64,000 nt of DNA from Desulfocucumis palustris (GTDB lineage Bacteria > Bacillota > Desulfotomaculia > Desulfotomaculales > Desulfocucumaceae), in assembly GCF_002933875.1 (NCBI RefSeq), contig NZ_BFAV01000155.1:1-64000 (forward strand). Reading direction: 5' to 3'. A program made the translations under genes and the position numbers. The notes below the pieces were generated by a model. It was not told the origin of the DNA and searched no databases. It was given only the letters and a program-made list of their open reading frames with translations. This document shows positions 17,984 through 26,810 of this stretch, one piece after another; position 1 is the first letter of the stretch, and every line of letters begins with the position of its first letter.

Positions 17984-18922
17984 TTATCTTTCCAATGCAA
18001 AATTAACGAGTCTTTCAGCCAGATCGTCAAATTCAATGCCGGCAGCCCTGGCGGAGTCAGGGTAAAGACTGGTTTCAGTCATCCCGGGAATTGTGTTTAC
18101 CTCCAGTATATAGGCCTTGCCCTCAGGATCCAGTATAAAGTCCACCCTGGCCAGTCCCCGGCAGCCCAGCGCCTTGAAAGTCTTGACAGCCAGATTCTTA
18201 ATTGTTTCCTGGATTTCGGCCGGAATCCTCGGGGGTATGATATGATCGCTAAGTCCCGCGGTATACTTGGCGGTATAGTCATACACCCCGGTGGCGGAAA
18301 CTATTTCTATCAGGGGCAAGGCCACGGGATTATCATTTCCCAGGACGGAGGAGGTAATTTCAATTCCGCCGATCATTTTTTCCACCAGTGCCTCTCTCCC
18401 GTATTTAAAGGCTTCTTCAAGGGCGGGAGCCACATCCTTTGCTTCTTTCGCAAAGGTGATGCCGATGGTGGAACCCTGGGTGGGGGCTTTTACCACCAGG
18501 GGCAGGGAAATAATGCCCAGAATTTCCTTAACGGCTGTCTGCATTCCCTTTTCCCTGCATGTGTTTACGTCAACAACCAGAAAATCCGGAGTCGGCAGCC
18601 CCTCATAAATAAGAATTTTCTTGGTGGCAATTTTATTCATGCACATGGCGCTGGACAGCACCCCGGAGCCTGTGTAGGGTATTCCCAGCATTTCAAGCAG
18701 GCCCTGGATGGTGCCGTCCTCACCGTATGGCCCGTGCAGCGCCAGAAAGGCCAGGGTGATATTTTCATTTTTCAATTGCCCTACAAAATCCCCGGCAACA
18801 TCAATTTTAACCGCGTCATAACCTTTATTTACAAGGGCATTGTAAATGGCCCCGCCGGTGCGCAGGGAGACCTCCCTTTCCGCCGACCGGCCGCCCAGCA
18901 GAACGCCTATTTTAACAGACAA
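17984..18922 (-). CDS. ddl: D-alanine--D-alanine ligase
   Basis: Ddl makes the D-Ala-D-Ala dipeptide for peptidoglycan. It is an ATP-grasp enzyme: N-terminal GVLLGGRSAEREVSLRTG, LHGPYGEDGTIQG, the ATP-binding VKAPTQGSTIG, and the metal/active-site block LARVDFILDPEGKAYILEVNTIPGMTETS. The tyrosine-serine style loop (GVYDYTAKY) indicates the D-Ala-D-Ala type and not the vancomycin-resistance D-Lac type. TTG 18922 has AAGGGG 8 nt upstream, giving MSVKIGVLLGG; GTG at 18931 is the alternative. It lies away from other mur genes. Confidence 0.92.
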   Translation of the reverse strand: MSVKIGVLLGGRSAEREVSLRTGGAIYNALVNKGYDAVKIDVAGDFVGQLKNENITLAFLALHGPYGEDGTIQGLLEMLGIPYTGSGVLSSAMCMNKIATKKILIYEGLPTPDFLVVDVNTCREKGMQTAVKEILGIISLPLVVKAPTQGSTIGITFAKEAKDVAPALEEAFKYGREALVEKMIGGIEITSSVLGNDNPVALPLIEIVSATGVYDYTAKYTAGLSDHIIPPRIPAEIQETIKNLAVKTFKALGCRGLARVDFILDPEGKAYILEVNTIPGMTETSLYPDSARAAGIEFDDLAERLVNFALER

Positions 18923-19136
18923 TGCTCTCACCCCTTTGATTATTTATACCTTAATCTATATTCTTATTCATCCGCAATAATCCTTTAAACCGGTGAATAT
19001 TATGAAGAACAACGTCAAGAGAATATGCCGGATAAATGGTGATGGACCGGTATCAATTAGCCATGCTATAATAATAGTATAATTTCAAATTCAACAAAAG
19101 CGGCCGACCCTGCCAGAACTGTTTAAACTTTTATCC

Positions 19137-19164
19137 TTGACACAGCCGGCCGATGTGCTATAAT
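19137..19164 (+). promoter_or_regulatory. Sigma-A promoter of tRNA-Trp
   Basis: Perfect TTGACA (19137-19142) and TATAAT (19159-19164) with a 16-bp spacer, 31 bp before the mature tRNA 5' end. Confidence 0.9.
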
Positions 19165-19195
19165 GTTTATTGCGTCACACACCGCCAATGTTTAC

Positions 19196-19270
19196 AGGGG
19201 AGTAGCTCAATGGTAGAGCAACGGTCTCCAAAACCGTAGGCTGCGGGTTCGAGTCCTGTCTCCCCTGCCA
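19196..19270 (+). tRNA. tRNA-Trp (CCA anticodon)
   Basis: A full cloverleaf can be drawn. The acceptor stem is AGGGGAG/CTCCCCT, the D-loop is GCTCAATGGTAGAGC, the anticodon stem ACGGT/ACCGT encloses CTCCAAA with anticodon CCA at 19228-19230, and the T-arm loop is GGTTCGAGTCC. The 3' CCA is encoded (19268-19270). It stands alone, not next to secE-nusG as in many Firmicutes, with its own promoter and terminator. Confidence 0.97.
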
Positions 19271-19279
19271 GAAAAAGTG

Positions 19280-19315
19280 AAGCGCCTCAAGGGATTGAGG
19301 CGCTTTTGCTTTTTT
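19280..19315 (+). terminator. Terminator of tRNA-Trp
   Basis: An 11-bp stem AAGCGCCTCAA/TTGAGGCGCTT with loop GGGA, followed by TTGCTTTTTT. Confidence 0.93.
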
Positions 19316-19449
19316 GTTTCTAACTGTCCCCTTACTTTATGGAGAGCAGTCAAGCATTTCCTGGCCAGGTATCTCCCCGCCCTGCAGGTGGTTGTTCATG
19401 ATAACCCCTCCAGCCAACTTGTCTTCATATCTTTTTTCTGGTAAAATTT

Positions 19450-19647
19450 TTAGTAGGTATTGTAACGAGCCACCATATCTGCGCCGTAAGCAGCAGCCGG
19501 TGGTTTCTCTTTTTTACGGCCTTCAATGCCGTTTTTGGCCGCCCATATTTTTAGGTTTCGAATCTTTTTCTCAAGCTCGTCAATTTCACCAAGGATGATT
19601 TCAAGTCTTTCACCAGCACCAATTATCCCCGCTTTTGCACACTCCGG
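19450..19647 (-). pseudogene. 5'-truncated coding remnant abutting a methyltransferase gene
   Basis: Immediately after the TAA of the methyltransferase, the same frame stays open for 65 codons and reads like a real protein: an amphipathic helix (ERLEIILGEIDELEKKI), then KIWAAKNGIEGRKKEK and a terminal GADMVARYNTY. No ATG, GTG or TTG begins it in frame, so it looks like the 3' end of a gene whose 5' part was lost. I do not recognise the family. Natural readthrough is unlikely but not excluded. Confidence 0.45.
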
Positions 19648-20505
19648 TTACGCTTTTCTTGCAAAAATACCGTATGTCTCGGAGTCCTCGCTAAGAGCTT
19701 CACCTTTTAAATTTTTATAAACCTTTTCAACCTTAAAATTATAGTCGTTAAGCAATTTTGTGATTTCCTCTAGCCCAAACAACCTGTGATATAGTCTTAT
19801 AACCCTTGTGGCACCGTCTTTATCTATAATTGTATACTGATTTCCTTCGGTTTTTGGCTCATCATACATAAATATGTTAACTATTTCAATATACGGATTA
19901 GGGCTCCAAAACCCTCCTTCACAAATAGAAATACTGGTTGTTACAGAAGATTTCCTGTTATCGGTAACTACGTCAAATATAAAAACTCCATCATCTTTTA
20001 GTGAATCATGAATTTTGGAAAGCAGTCTTTTCTGCTCATTAGTATTAAGGGCACAGAAATCATAAAAGATAAGTGTGGCAATATCAAAGGATTTTTTAAA
20101 GCCGATATCAAGATAATTAATCTCGAAGAATTCTGTATTTTTATAGGTTGATTTAACATATTTGTTAGCGTAATTTATCGATCTCTCAGAAAAATCTATG
20201 CCTGTAACCCTGGCTCCCGTTTTGGCAAATTCTTTGACATACAGACCAGGACCGCATCCCAGGTCCAGCACATTTTTGTCAGCACCCATATTAGTCCATC
20301 TGATAATGAAATTGGTTTCGGCTTTAATCGTCTCTTTAGTTTTACTGGCAGCCTCTACTTCAGGATTCAAATGTAACCTAAGCATTTGCCCGGATATATG
20401 CCTATCATCCCAAAATTTGTCGGTGCTTTTTTCGAAAATTTCTGGTTTAGCAATTAATTTCTTCAGTGCTTGTAAATCAATTTTATTATCATTAATAATT
20501 CTCAT
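19648..20505 (-). CDS. Class I SAM-dependent methyltransferase
   Basis: A 285-aa methyltransferase. Motif I is VLDLGCGPGLYV, motif II GARVTGIDFSERSI, and a DIATLIFYDFCAL segment marks motif IV. It resembles the small-molecule Methyltransf_25/YjhP group; the substrate is unknown. AAGGAG lies 9-10 nt before the ATG. Base composition is clearly more AT-rich than the genes to the left, and it opens the decayed 19.3-30.7 kb stretch, so acquisition by transfer is likely. Downstream lies an unrelated coding remnant in the same frame. Confidence 0.75.
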   Translation of the reverse strand: MRIINDNKIDLQALKKLIAKPEIFEKSTDKFWDDRHISGQMLRLHLNPEVEAASKTKETIKAETNFIIRWTNMGADKNVLDLGCGPGLYVKEFAKTGARVTGIDFSERSINYANKYVKSTYKNTEFFEINYLDIGFKKSFDIATLIFYDFCALNTNEQKRLLSKIHDSLKDDGVFIFDVVTDNRKSSVTTSISICEGGFWSPNPYIEIVNIFMYDEPKTEGNQYTIIDKDGATRVIRLYHRLFGLEEITKLLNDYNFKVEKVYKNLKGEALSEDSETYGIFARKA

Positions 20506-20590
20506 AATTTAAAGTCTCCTTTTAAGTAATTCTTTAAGATTCTAAGGTAAAGTTAGTGAGTACAGAATAAGCCGTGCTAATTCTGTCGTT

Positions 20591-20658
20591 ATTCTCAAAA
20601 GCTAAATCCATATTGATTACTTTTGAGAATATAAAAACGCCTCAGAATTCTGAGACGT
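20591..20658. repeat. Two adjacent hairpins in an empty AT-rich stretch
   Basis: ATTCTCAAAAG at 20591 recurs inverted at 20620-20630 (11 bp, 18-nt loop). Directly after it, the perfect palindrome CTCAGAATTCTGAG (20641-20654) is framed by ACG/CGT and on the minus strand is followed by TTTTT, so the second one can act as a terminator for transcripts from the right. The 20.52-21.2 kb stretch otherwise shows no gene I can support. Confidence 0.5.
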
Positions 20659-20941
20659 CAAAATCAAAAACACTCAGAATACTTAAAACAACTCATCACA
20701 AATAAACCATTAGAAAAACTAAATGGTAATGCAAAATAGTTTATTTGGATTATAAATCGTTGTTTTAAATATCCGTTTCCAATTCATTCAATTGTTACAA
20801 TGAACCGGATTAATCAACCCCTTTAACTTTACCTTACCTGTAAAAAATAACATGCCGAGCAAAAAAAGTAAAGGGGAACATACATTTCCCTGGCAGCCAC
20901 TTCACCCGGAGCGGACAAATACTCACCCCCTAACGGGTAAA

Positions 20942-20965
20942 AGAAAAACGAGGCTCACGCCTCGT
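20942..20965 (-). terminator. Terminator downstream of phage remnants
   Basis: ACGAGGC/GCCTCGT with a 4-nt loop followed on the minus strand by TTTTTCTTTT. It probably ended the transcript that carried the two broken phage genes to its right. Confidence 0.75.
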
Positions 20966-21204
20966 AGCGGACTTGGATATTATTGATGACAGGGTTTACC
21001 AACTTGCTTATCCTTACATATTGAATTGTGCATCAGGTTTTAGAATGCAAACAAAAAAGTTTAAGTCTCTATAGGTTCTTATGGAATTAGTACATGAATA
21101 TTTATTTTATGAAAAATTTATTAGGGGTGATAAATGCCAATGCATATACACGAAACTGTTAATATCCCTATTGCGTTCAGACTTTGGTGAAATATGTCTA
21201 ATAG

Positions 21205-21330
21205 TCACTTATTAATATATTTAATCAATAGGAGTCCGGGTAAAGTCCGCTGTAATCCGCAAAACCGGAGCCTTTTGACCTCACCGTTCAGCTCCATTTC
21301 AACGATCCCTCTTTTTTTATTCTCAGCCAT
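21205..21330 (-). pseudogene. Truncated phage tail-assembly-chaperone-like gene
   Basis: The frame starts at an ATG with GGGGAGGG ahead and reads MAENKKRGIVEMELNGEV, the opening of gene-transfer-agent/tail-chaperone small proteins. After about 24 residues the resemblance stops and the frame ends at codon 42. Only the head of the gene survives. It lies 40 bp after another broken phage-like gene in the order expected for a head-tail module. Confidence 0.45.
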
Positions 21331-21372
21331 TTCATAAGCCCTCCCCACTAATTTGAATAATTGGCCAGTTTA

Positions 21373-21749
21373 TTAGCTGCCATAGGTCTTTGTCAGAACT
21401 CCGGTTCCGGTCAGGCTGATAGAAAAAGGTAGCTGCCACACATTCGGAGCCACTGCAAGGTTAACCCGGTTTACGGAAATGGCTACCCCTCCCACCGACA
21501 CTGACTGAACACCCTGTTCGGCTTTCCTAATCGAATTGTCGATCCGCAACATCCAGAGGGCTTGTTCGTAAATCGCCTCATCAGGAATGGTTTTGTCGGT
21601 TTCGCTATAGTTTTTAAAATCATGTATAGTTGAATAGAGGCAGCATCCAAAGTCCTCTGCTTAACGGCTGAGTCGGCATTAATACATTCGTCATTATGGA
21701 GGACTTTTGTCGCGAAATAGACTCCCGCTCCATTAACCGTTCCAGCCAT
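21373..21749 (-). pseudogene. Frameshifted phage head-tail-connector-like gene
   Basis: Two frames join into one protein-like sequence. The first runs from the ATG at 21749 (AGGTGG ahead) through AGVYFATKVLHNDE and LDAASIQLYM. Near 21613, in a T/A homopolymer, the sense shifts by one base and continues as KTIPDEAIYEQALWML and VSVGGVAISVN to a TAA at 21373. About 125 codons in total. The order and style suggest a phage head-tail connector or adaptor protein; the exact family is uncertain. A sequencing error in the homopolymer is the alternative. Confidence 0.5.
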
Positions 21750-21874
21750 TATTGCCACCTCGCTTGTCTTGCAAAATTTTAACTATATTTTAAACTAGGA
21801 TTCTTGTGGCTAATTGATTTAATAGCTTACCGGTGTTAATATTTACCTATTACTATTCCAAGGAGTTTATAGAG

Positions 21875-22306
21875 ATGAAACACACGTTTTTATTTTTAGA
21901 GGGAACCTGGTTAGCTAAGGGTAATTACTTTGACCCGAACAATAATATAATCCTTGTTGAAGGGAAATCAGTAATCACACACCGAAAAAGATTGTGGTTA
22001 ATTGAAAGTTATATGAAATTGCTGCTGGATAACCCCATTGAGTTCCACAATAAATATGAAATTACTCCGTTTAATAAAGAGCATACCGGCTGGCAATCCT
22101 ATAATCCAGATTTAGGAACTCTTATCGGCAAGTTTATGATAATTGAAAATACAATTATATCAACTTATGTCTCTCAGAATGGAGAATATTCCGGTTCGGA
22201 ATGCCTGGTTAAAACCAGCGATGCAATTTATAAAGCGAAGGGTTATGCTCTTAAAGGTGATGAAAAATTATCATCCTGGTCTGTTGATTTAATAAAGGTT
22301 GAATAA
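21875..22306 (+). CDS. Lipocalin-like small protein, 143 aa
   Basis: A beta-rich protein. FLFLEGTWLAKGNYF opens like a lipocalin/FABP-type barrel, followed by repeated strands and a closing KLSSWSVDLIKVE. No signal peptide. ATG 21875 has AAGGAG 9 nt upstream; an earlier in-frame start at 21833 lacks a site. It is AT-rich like its surroundings and stands between phage debris and an empty stretch. It probably binds a small hydrophobic ligand, but the function is unknown. Confidence 0.6.
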   Translation: MKHTFLFLEGTWLAKGNYFDPNNNIILVEGKSVITHRKRLWLIESYMKLLLDNPIEFHNKYEITPFNKEHTGWQSYNPDLGTLIGKFMIIENTIISTYVSQNGEYSGSECLVKTSDAIYKAKGYALKGDEKLSSWSVDLIKVE

Positions 22307-22595
22307 CAGCAAAATTTTAATCCCAAAATCTCGGAGCCGTTTTGACAACAATGGGGGCCGTGACGTATTGAACGGGGTTGTCTGGGATAACGCCCTGGCT
22401 TACAGCATTCTCCTTTCGTTATGCTCCGTGTGTCTCCCCAATAAATGGCATTTAAAAGGGGCCATGTGTGCCGCGTCAGTCGGCCCACAAAAGCCCATTA
22501 TTTTTGTATAATCATCAAATGCTAATCATTCTTTATACGAACACTATAATGCCTCATCGCAGAATGTCGTCATATCGTTGCCAATTCATCCTTGA
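22307..22595. other. Gene-poor stretch with a short coding-like fragment
   Basis: No complete gene is supported. On the minus strand, 22317 to about 22418 stays open and reads NPVQYVTAPIVVKTAPRFWD before a TAA, which has the texture of a protein C-terminus. A stop codon closes it upstream after about 33 codons. It fits the general decay of this region. Confidence 0.3.
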
Positions 22596-23573
22596 TTATA
22601 CTATTTTATCATAATTCCTTTTTTGCCTTGGCCAATCCGGAACATTATCATCAGCCACTACTTCTATGTTTATCTCCTTTACAATGCTGATTTTTTTAAT
22701 AATCTTTTTCTCTACTTCAGCCACTACATCATCGGCCAATTCAATATTAAGCCTTGGCTTGGTTTCAATAGTCATATTAACCAATAAAGAGCGTGATCCA
22801 ATATACATGGTTTTTATCTCTTTTACATCCGTAACACCGGAAACATTCATGGCAATATCTCCAATACGTTTTACAATATTAGGGTGAGCAGCCCTACCCA
22901 CGATCATATCCCTGTTCTCGTAAGCCAGCATAATGGCTAAAGCTCCCAACATGGCTCCGATTATAATTGAGGCTATACCGTCGTAAACAATATTGTTGGT
23001 AAGCTTGCTGACGAATACTGCAATCAGTGCTATGATTACTCCCAACAGGGCTGCAACGTCTTCAAAAAAGACGAATTTTACCGCAGGATTTGCTACTCTG
23101 TTTATATTTTTAATCGAAGCAGTTATGACCTTAAGGCCCCGGGCTTGTACACCTACATCCCTTGTGACGGCACGCATCGCAGCCCTTACAGCATATGTTT
23201 CAAATAAAACCGCCAGGGACAGTGCGATGGTTATAAGCTCAATGGCTGCAATTGGGTGCGGATTAACCACTTGGTGATACCCCCTGGTCAATGAACCCAT
23301 GCTGGTTACGCCAAACATGAAAACCGAGGCAATAAAGGACCAAAAATATACCTCTTTACCATAACCGAATGGGTGTTCCATATCAGCGGGCCGGGAGGCC
23401 AGTTTTATACCGATAAGCAAGAATATACTGTTCACCAAGTCAGACAAAGAATGCAAGGCTTCTGAAAACATGGCGGCACTGTTACCTATCCAGGCAGCTA
23501 TGGCTTTTGTTAAAAAAATAGATAGATTGGCAAACAGGGCAATCCATACGGCTTTATGGCCGCTTTCGTCCAA
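22596..23573 (-). CDS. Cation diffusion facilitator (CDF) transporter, ZnT9-like
   Basis: A 325-aa CDF-family exporter with about six transmembrane helices and a cytoplasmic C-terminal domain (from about 225). The first metal motif SEALHSLSDLVNS is present. In the second, the helix reads FFEDVAALLGV, so Glu-x-x-x-type residues replace the usual HxxxD; this is the pattern of SLC30A9/ZnT9-like members, whose metal preference is uncertain. TTG start with AAGGA upstream. A broken second copy of the C-terminal domain and a broken MerR regulator lie directly upstream. Confidence 0.85.
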   Translation of the reverse strand: MDESGHKAVWIALFANLSIFLTKAIAAWIGNSAAMFSEALHSLSDLVNSIFLLIGIKLASRPADMEHPFGYGKEVYFWSFIASVFMFGVTSMGSLTRGYHQVVNPHPIAAIELITIALSLAVLFETYAVRAAMRAVTRDVGVQARGLKVITASIKNINRVANPAVKFVFFEDVAALLGVIIALIAVFVSKLTNNIVYDGIASIIIGAMLGALAIMLAYENRDMIVGRAAHPNIVKRIGDIAMNVSGVTDVKEIKTMYIGSRSLLVNMTIETKPRLNIELADDVVAEVEKKIIKKISIVKEINIEVVADDNVPDWPRQKRNYDKIV

Positions 23574-23599
23574 TTATCAGCACCATCCTTTTAATATAG

Positions 23600-23632
23600 A
23601 ATAAAACCTGCCCCACAAAAGAGGCAGGTTTG
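23600..23632 (-). terminator. Terminator between CDF remnant and CDF gene
   Basis: AAACCTGCC/GGCAGGTTT with a 10-nt loop and TTTAT on the minus strand. It lies right after the stop of the CDF fragment and 30 bp before the intact CDF gene. Confidence 0.75.
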
Positions 23633-23636
23633 TCTA

Positions 23637-23972
23637 TTACATAACCTCACTGAAGGACTTTAAATCAGGACAAGAAACTGTTTTTCTTTTCCATCCCTGC
23701 ACCATATCATCTACGATTATCTCTATATTTATGTGTGTTACAAAGCTCAAGTCTGCTTTTATAACTTTTTCAACTTCGTCGGAGATGTTTTCCGCAGATT
23801 GAACATCTAAATAATTTTTAATCTTAATTTCCATGTTTACCAGCAGTGACTGAGGGCCAACATACATGGTTTTTATTTCACGGATATCCGTTACTCCCGG
23901 CACCTTCATGGCAAGATCGCCAATCAACTGAACAGTTATCTGACTGGCCGAACAGCCGATAATTAAGTCGGT
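23637..23972 (-). pseudogene. C-terminal remnant of a second CDF transporter
   Basis: About 110 codons match the cytoplasmic domain of the neighbouring CDF protein: LIGDLAMKVPGVTDIREIKT aligns with its RIGDIAMNVSGVTDVKEIKT, and LLVNMEIK with LLVNMTIE. The frame opens at TDLIIG, equivalent to the end of the last membrane helix, and has no start codon or ribosome site. The membrane part is gone. Divergence shows this is a separate paralog and not a recent duplication. Confidence 0.8.
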
Positions 23973-23990
23973 GAGCAGCCGATTCCAATT

Positions 23991-24332
23991 TCAACAGTGT
24001 GTTCCGGCGCCCCGGTGGCATCCGCCATGTATCCCCTGAACGGGAGATAGCCATTTGAATAATGTTCCTCTGCTTATTTCCTTACCCTTCTCCGGCAAAT
24101 GGCCGTCCAGAAGGTTTAGCCTTTCCCTTATTTCCTCCAAGGTAAACCTCTGTGTTTTCATACCTTCAATCAACTTCAGCCTGACCAGGGCATCGTCGGA
24201 ATAGTACCTGTATTTACTTTAGGACCTGACAGGACTTAACAAGCCAAGGTTGGTATAATAGTCGATTGTTCTTCTGCTAGCCCCTGCAAGCTCCGCAATT
24301 TCTCCAATTTTATATTTCTTTAATTCCCCAAT
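23991..24332 (-). pseudogene. MerR-family regulator with internal stop
   Basis: The frame encodes a MerR N-terminal DNA-binding domain: YKIGEIAELAGASRRTIDYY, TNLGLLSPVRS, then an in-frame TAA at 24219-24221, then SKYRYYSDDALVRLKLIEG in the same frame. The only start-like codon is ATT at 24330-24332 behind GAGGTG, where ATG is expected. The C-terminus runs into unrelated sequence at the CDF remnant. So it is broken in two or three places. It would have regulated the adjacent CDF metal exporter. Confidence 0.8.
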
Positions 24333-24521
24333 GGAATCACCTCATCCTTATTATATAAAACTGCCCCGCAAACTGTACAGTTAAACGTTATGTAAAAAAA
24401 CTTTTGAGGTTTGTTAATGTCTAATTCTTTAATTATATGACTCATACAACATGACAAAGGCTTTTTCGCCATGACCCTCCGGACCATTATTTTACTATAT
24501 TTGAAGTATAGCTCAACCTTC
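24333..24521. other. Short intergenic stretch, nothing recognised
   Basis: About 190 bp of AT-rich sequence between the MerR remnant and the DUF4157 gene. No terminator with a clear U-run, no ribosome site and no coding frame was found. Confidence 0.5.
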
Positions 24522-26075
24522 TTACATGTAAGATTTTAATTTCTTAACACAATTATTATGACATTGAAATTGTTGATAACCAAGCAAATCCTCAATAAAC
24601 TTTTCATTTAGCTTCTTACGCTCACTTTTTGGTAGATTAATTACGGCCTCGGCCAAATCAGCCAAAAGCTTATAGAAACCCCTAGCCCTTACTGCAAGCT
24701 CCTTACTAAAGTACTCGTCACCAAAATTCCACTCAGCTTCTGTGCCGAATTCTTTTTCATATCCTATGATCAATTTTAGAATAAATTTAATATCAGCTCC
24801 GCCACCCTCAAACTCGCCCTTCTTAATTTTCTCAAATGCGGTGTTAGCCCTAATCATTTCTCCATAGAAAAAATCAGTGTAATCAGTTTTCATTTTAATG
24901 TCATCCTGATTATTTAGGACCTCTACCATAACCTTGTACAGATCCGAAACCAAGGGAAACAGTTCTTCGATTTCTTTGTCATCAAAAGCGGTCAACATCA
25001 GTAAAAAGGAGTCAATATCACTGCTTCCCAGTTTATCTAAAGAATAAGGCAATACATTTACAGCTTCGTTCCACGTAATACTTCTAGTTTCACCTGTTTT
25101 TCTAAGCCACTGATATATTATTTGAGTTGCTTTCTCGGTAGATTGATTTTGAAACTTTTCATAGAGAAAATCAATACATTTATAGAGCTTTCCCCTTTTC
25201 TCTTCATCTATTTTAATTTCTTCTTCCTTTTTAATTTCAGTTATTTTTTCTTCTTCCTTTTCCTTACCATTATCTTTTTCTATAATTTCCTCAGGTAAGA
25301 CATATACGTCATCCTCACCATGACTACCATCGTTGTAGCGCTCACTGGTTTTTACGTAACCACTGGTTGGAACTTGTTCGCTCCACTCATATTTAGTGCC
25401 TCGCTTAATGTAGATGCGCTGGATGACGTTTGATGATGTATCTATAATCTCTTGGGGGCAAGAAGCCAATAAATCTTCCGCTGATTGACCCTTCGTTACC
25501 CGCCTTGCAACAGCATCAGCCTGCTGTTCGTAAATATCCCCTGTTTTGCCAACTCCTCCTTGAAGATATACGCCATGGCGTTGCTGAACAACGTGGGCAA
25601 CTTCGTGGGCAACGGTATGTAAGTTTGGTCTGCCGGCAAATACTACATGATTACCTGTTGCATACGCTAACGCATTTATAGCTGAAGCACTCTCCGTAGC
25701 CTTTGGCCCGATATGGGCATGAATCTGGCTAATGTCGTGCTGGCCAAACGACTTTTGAATTTGCCCTTCATAAGGAAGAGCACTTGATGGCGAATGTAAA
25801 CCTTCTTTGGCATTCTGTATTATAGCTTCATTACCTTTCTCATTTTCAGATTGCCGCTGAACCATTCCCGATAAAAGCCTTATAGATGCCTGGTTACCAA
25901 TGGCTTGCTGAAGTTGTAATATATTTTGAGGTGATAATAATTCAGGAGTATTTTCCGCTCTCTGGATAATTGCGGATGGATTCATCTGCTGAGTCAATAT
26001 ATTACCTGGAGCTTTAGTCTGTGGCATTTGGTTTTTATTAGGCTCCTTATTGTTTTTGTCAATTTGACTTCTCAT
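24522..26075 (-). CDS. DUF4157 domain protein with HEVAH motif
   Basis: A 517-aa soluble protein. The N-terminal half is a DUF4157 domain: an LQQAIGNQA segment, FGQHDISQIHAHIG, then the metallopeptidase motif HTVAHEVAHVVQQ (about 154-166) with EQQADAVARR as third-ligand region. DUF4157 is common in genes linked to extracellular contractile injection systems, often as a processing or cargo domain. A Lys/Glu-rich stretch (about 270-310) leads to an all-helical C-terminal half I do not recognise, which may be the effector. ATG 26075 has GGAAGGGG 9 nt upstream. No injection-system genes are in the window. Confidence 0.72.
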   Translation of the reverse strand: MRSQIDKNNKEPNKNQMPQTKAPGNILTQQMNPSAIIQRAENTPELLSPQNILQLQQAIGNQASIRLLSGMVQRQSENEKGNEAIIQNAKEGLHSPSSALPYEGQIQKSFGQHDISQIHAHIGPKATESASAINALAYATGNHVVFAGRPNLHTVAHEVAHVVQQRHGVYLQGGVGKTGDIYEQQADAVARRVTKGQSAEDLLASCPQEIIDTSSNVIQRIYIKRGTKYEWSEQVPTSGYVKTSERYNDGSHGEDDVYVLPEEIIEKDNGKEKEEEKITEIKKEEEIKIDEEKRGKLYKCIDFLYEKFQNQSTEKATQIIYQWLRKTGETRSITWNEAVNVLPYSLDKLGSSDIDSFLLMLTAFDDKEIEELFPLVSDLYKVMVEVLNNQDDIKMKTDYTDFFYGEMIRANTAFEKIKKGEFEGGGADIKFILKLIIGYEKEFGTEAEWNFGDEYFSKELAVRARGFYKLLADLAEAVINLPKSERKKLNEKFIEDLLGYQQFQCHNNCVKKLKSYM

Positions 26076-26109
26076 CCCAATCAACCCCTTCCTTATAAAA
26101 TCAAACAAT

Positions 26110-26439
26110 TATTACCTTTTCTCTACAATTTCCCTTCTTCCTGTAATTTTTTTTCATCAATAATCGACAGTTTACGTCAAATTTGCTGGGGTAAACAGGG
26201 GTTTACTCAAAATATTCAGGCCTCCGCTAATCATGAAGGCCTTTTATAAACCACTCATAAACCTCTGGGGGCAGAATAATGGTTATTTCGAAAACAATGG
26301 ATAATAATACAGCCGGCCAAAGTGTCTAGGATTAAGCTGGGGTTAGTTGTCCCCGTTTTTCCTATATTTTCGTTTGGACACCCCCTTATAATTACTGGTA
26401 TATATTTTCTTTGAACTCACAAGTAGATTATTGTGGTAA
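26110..26439. other. Intergenic stretch with a weak hairpin
   Basis: No gene is supported. Near 26218-26243, AGGCCT recurs around a 13-nt loop and is followed by TTTAT on the plus strand. A short sequence near 26297 (TGGATAATAATACAGCC) recurs near 26711 with two mismatches, flanking the small membrane gene. Confidence 0.35.
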
Positions 26440-26688
26440 ATGCCAAAAAATGTTAGAATTAAAATAATCCATCTCATTCCTTCCTCTATCTTGATTGTCG
26501 TTCTTATAATCGCTTGGAAACGCCCAGTAGTTGGCGGTATTGTGTTAATTGTTCTAAGTATGGTATTTACACTATTTTTTAAAACATATAGGGAACTCAC
26601 TAATTTTTTAATTATTTCATTTCCATTAATATTGACCGGACTATTGTTTATTATTTCTGATTTTCTATTAAAAGATATTAAATCATAG
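26440..26688 (+). CDS. Small three-helix membrane protein, 82 aa
   Basis: Three hydrophobic helices (about 10-25, 30-47, 54-74) ending in DFLLKDIKS. No ribosome site is seen before the ATG, and an in-frame stop lies directly upstream, so it may be the remainder of a longer gene (DUF7670-like proteins have a similar last two-thirds). Codon use is AT-rich like the region. No neighbour gives a hint of function. Confidence 0.45.
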   Translation: MPKNVRIKIIHLIPSSILIVVLIIAWKRPVVGGIVLIVLSMVFTLFFKTYRELTNFLIISFPLILTGLLFIISDFLLKDIKS

Positions 26689-26810
26689 AGAGAATTGTAC
26701 ATTATAAACAGAGTGGATAGAAATACAGCCTATTAATTTATACCATCGGATGTGGAAAATAGTGCGCCATTGAAGAACAGGCTATGTGTTGTTGGAGGTG
26801 AAAAAACATA

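Noticed and set aside
21130-21192. Short plus-strand frame MPMHIHETVNIPIAFRLW behind TTAGGGGTG
   Set aside because: Only 18 codons, overlapping phage debris; not supportable as a gene.
26343-26702. 119-codon minus-strand frame opposite the small membrane gene
   Set aside because: It is the antisense shadow of a low-complexity hydrophobic gene.
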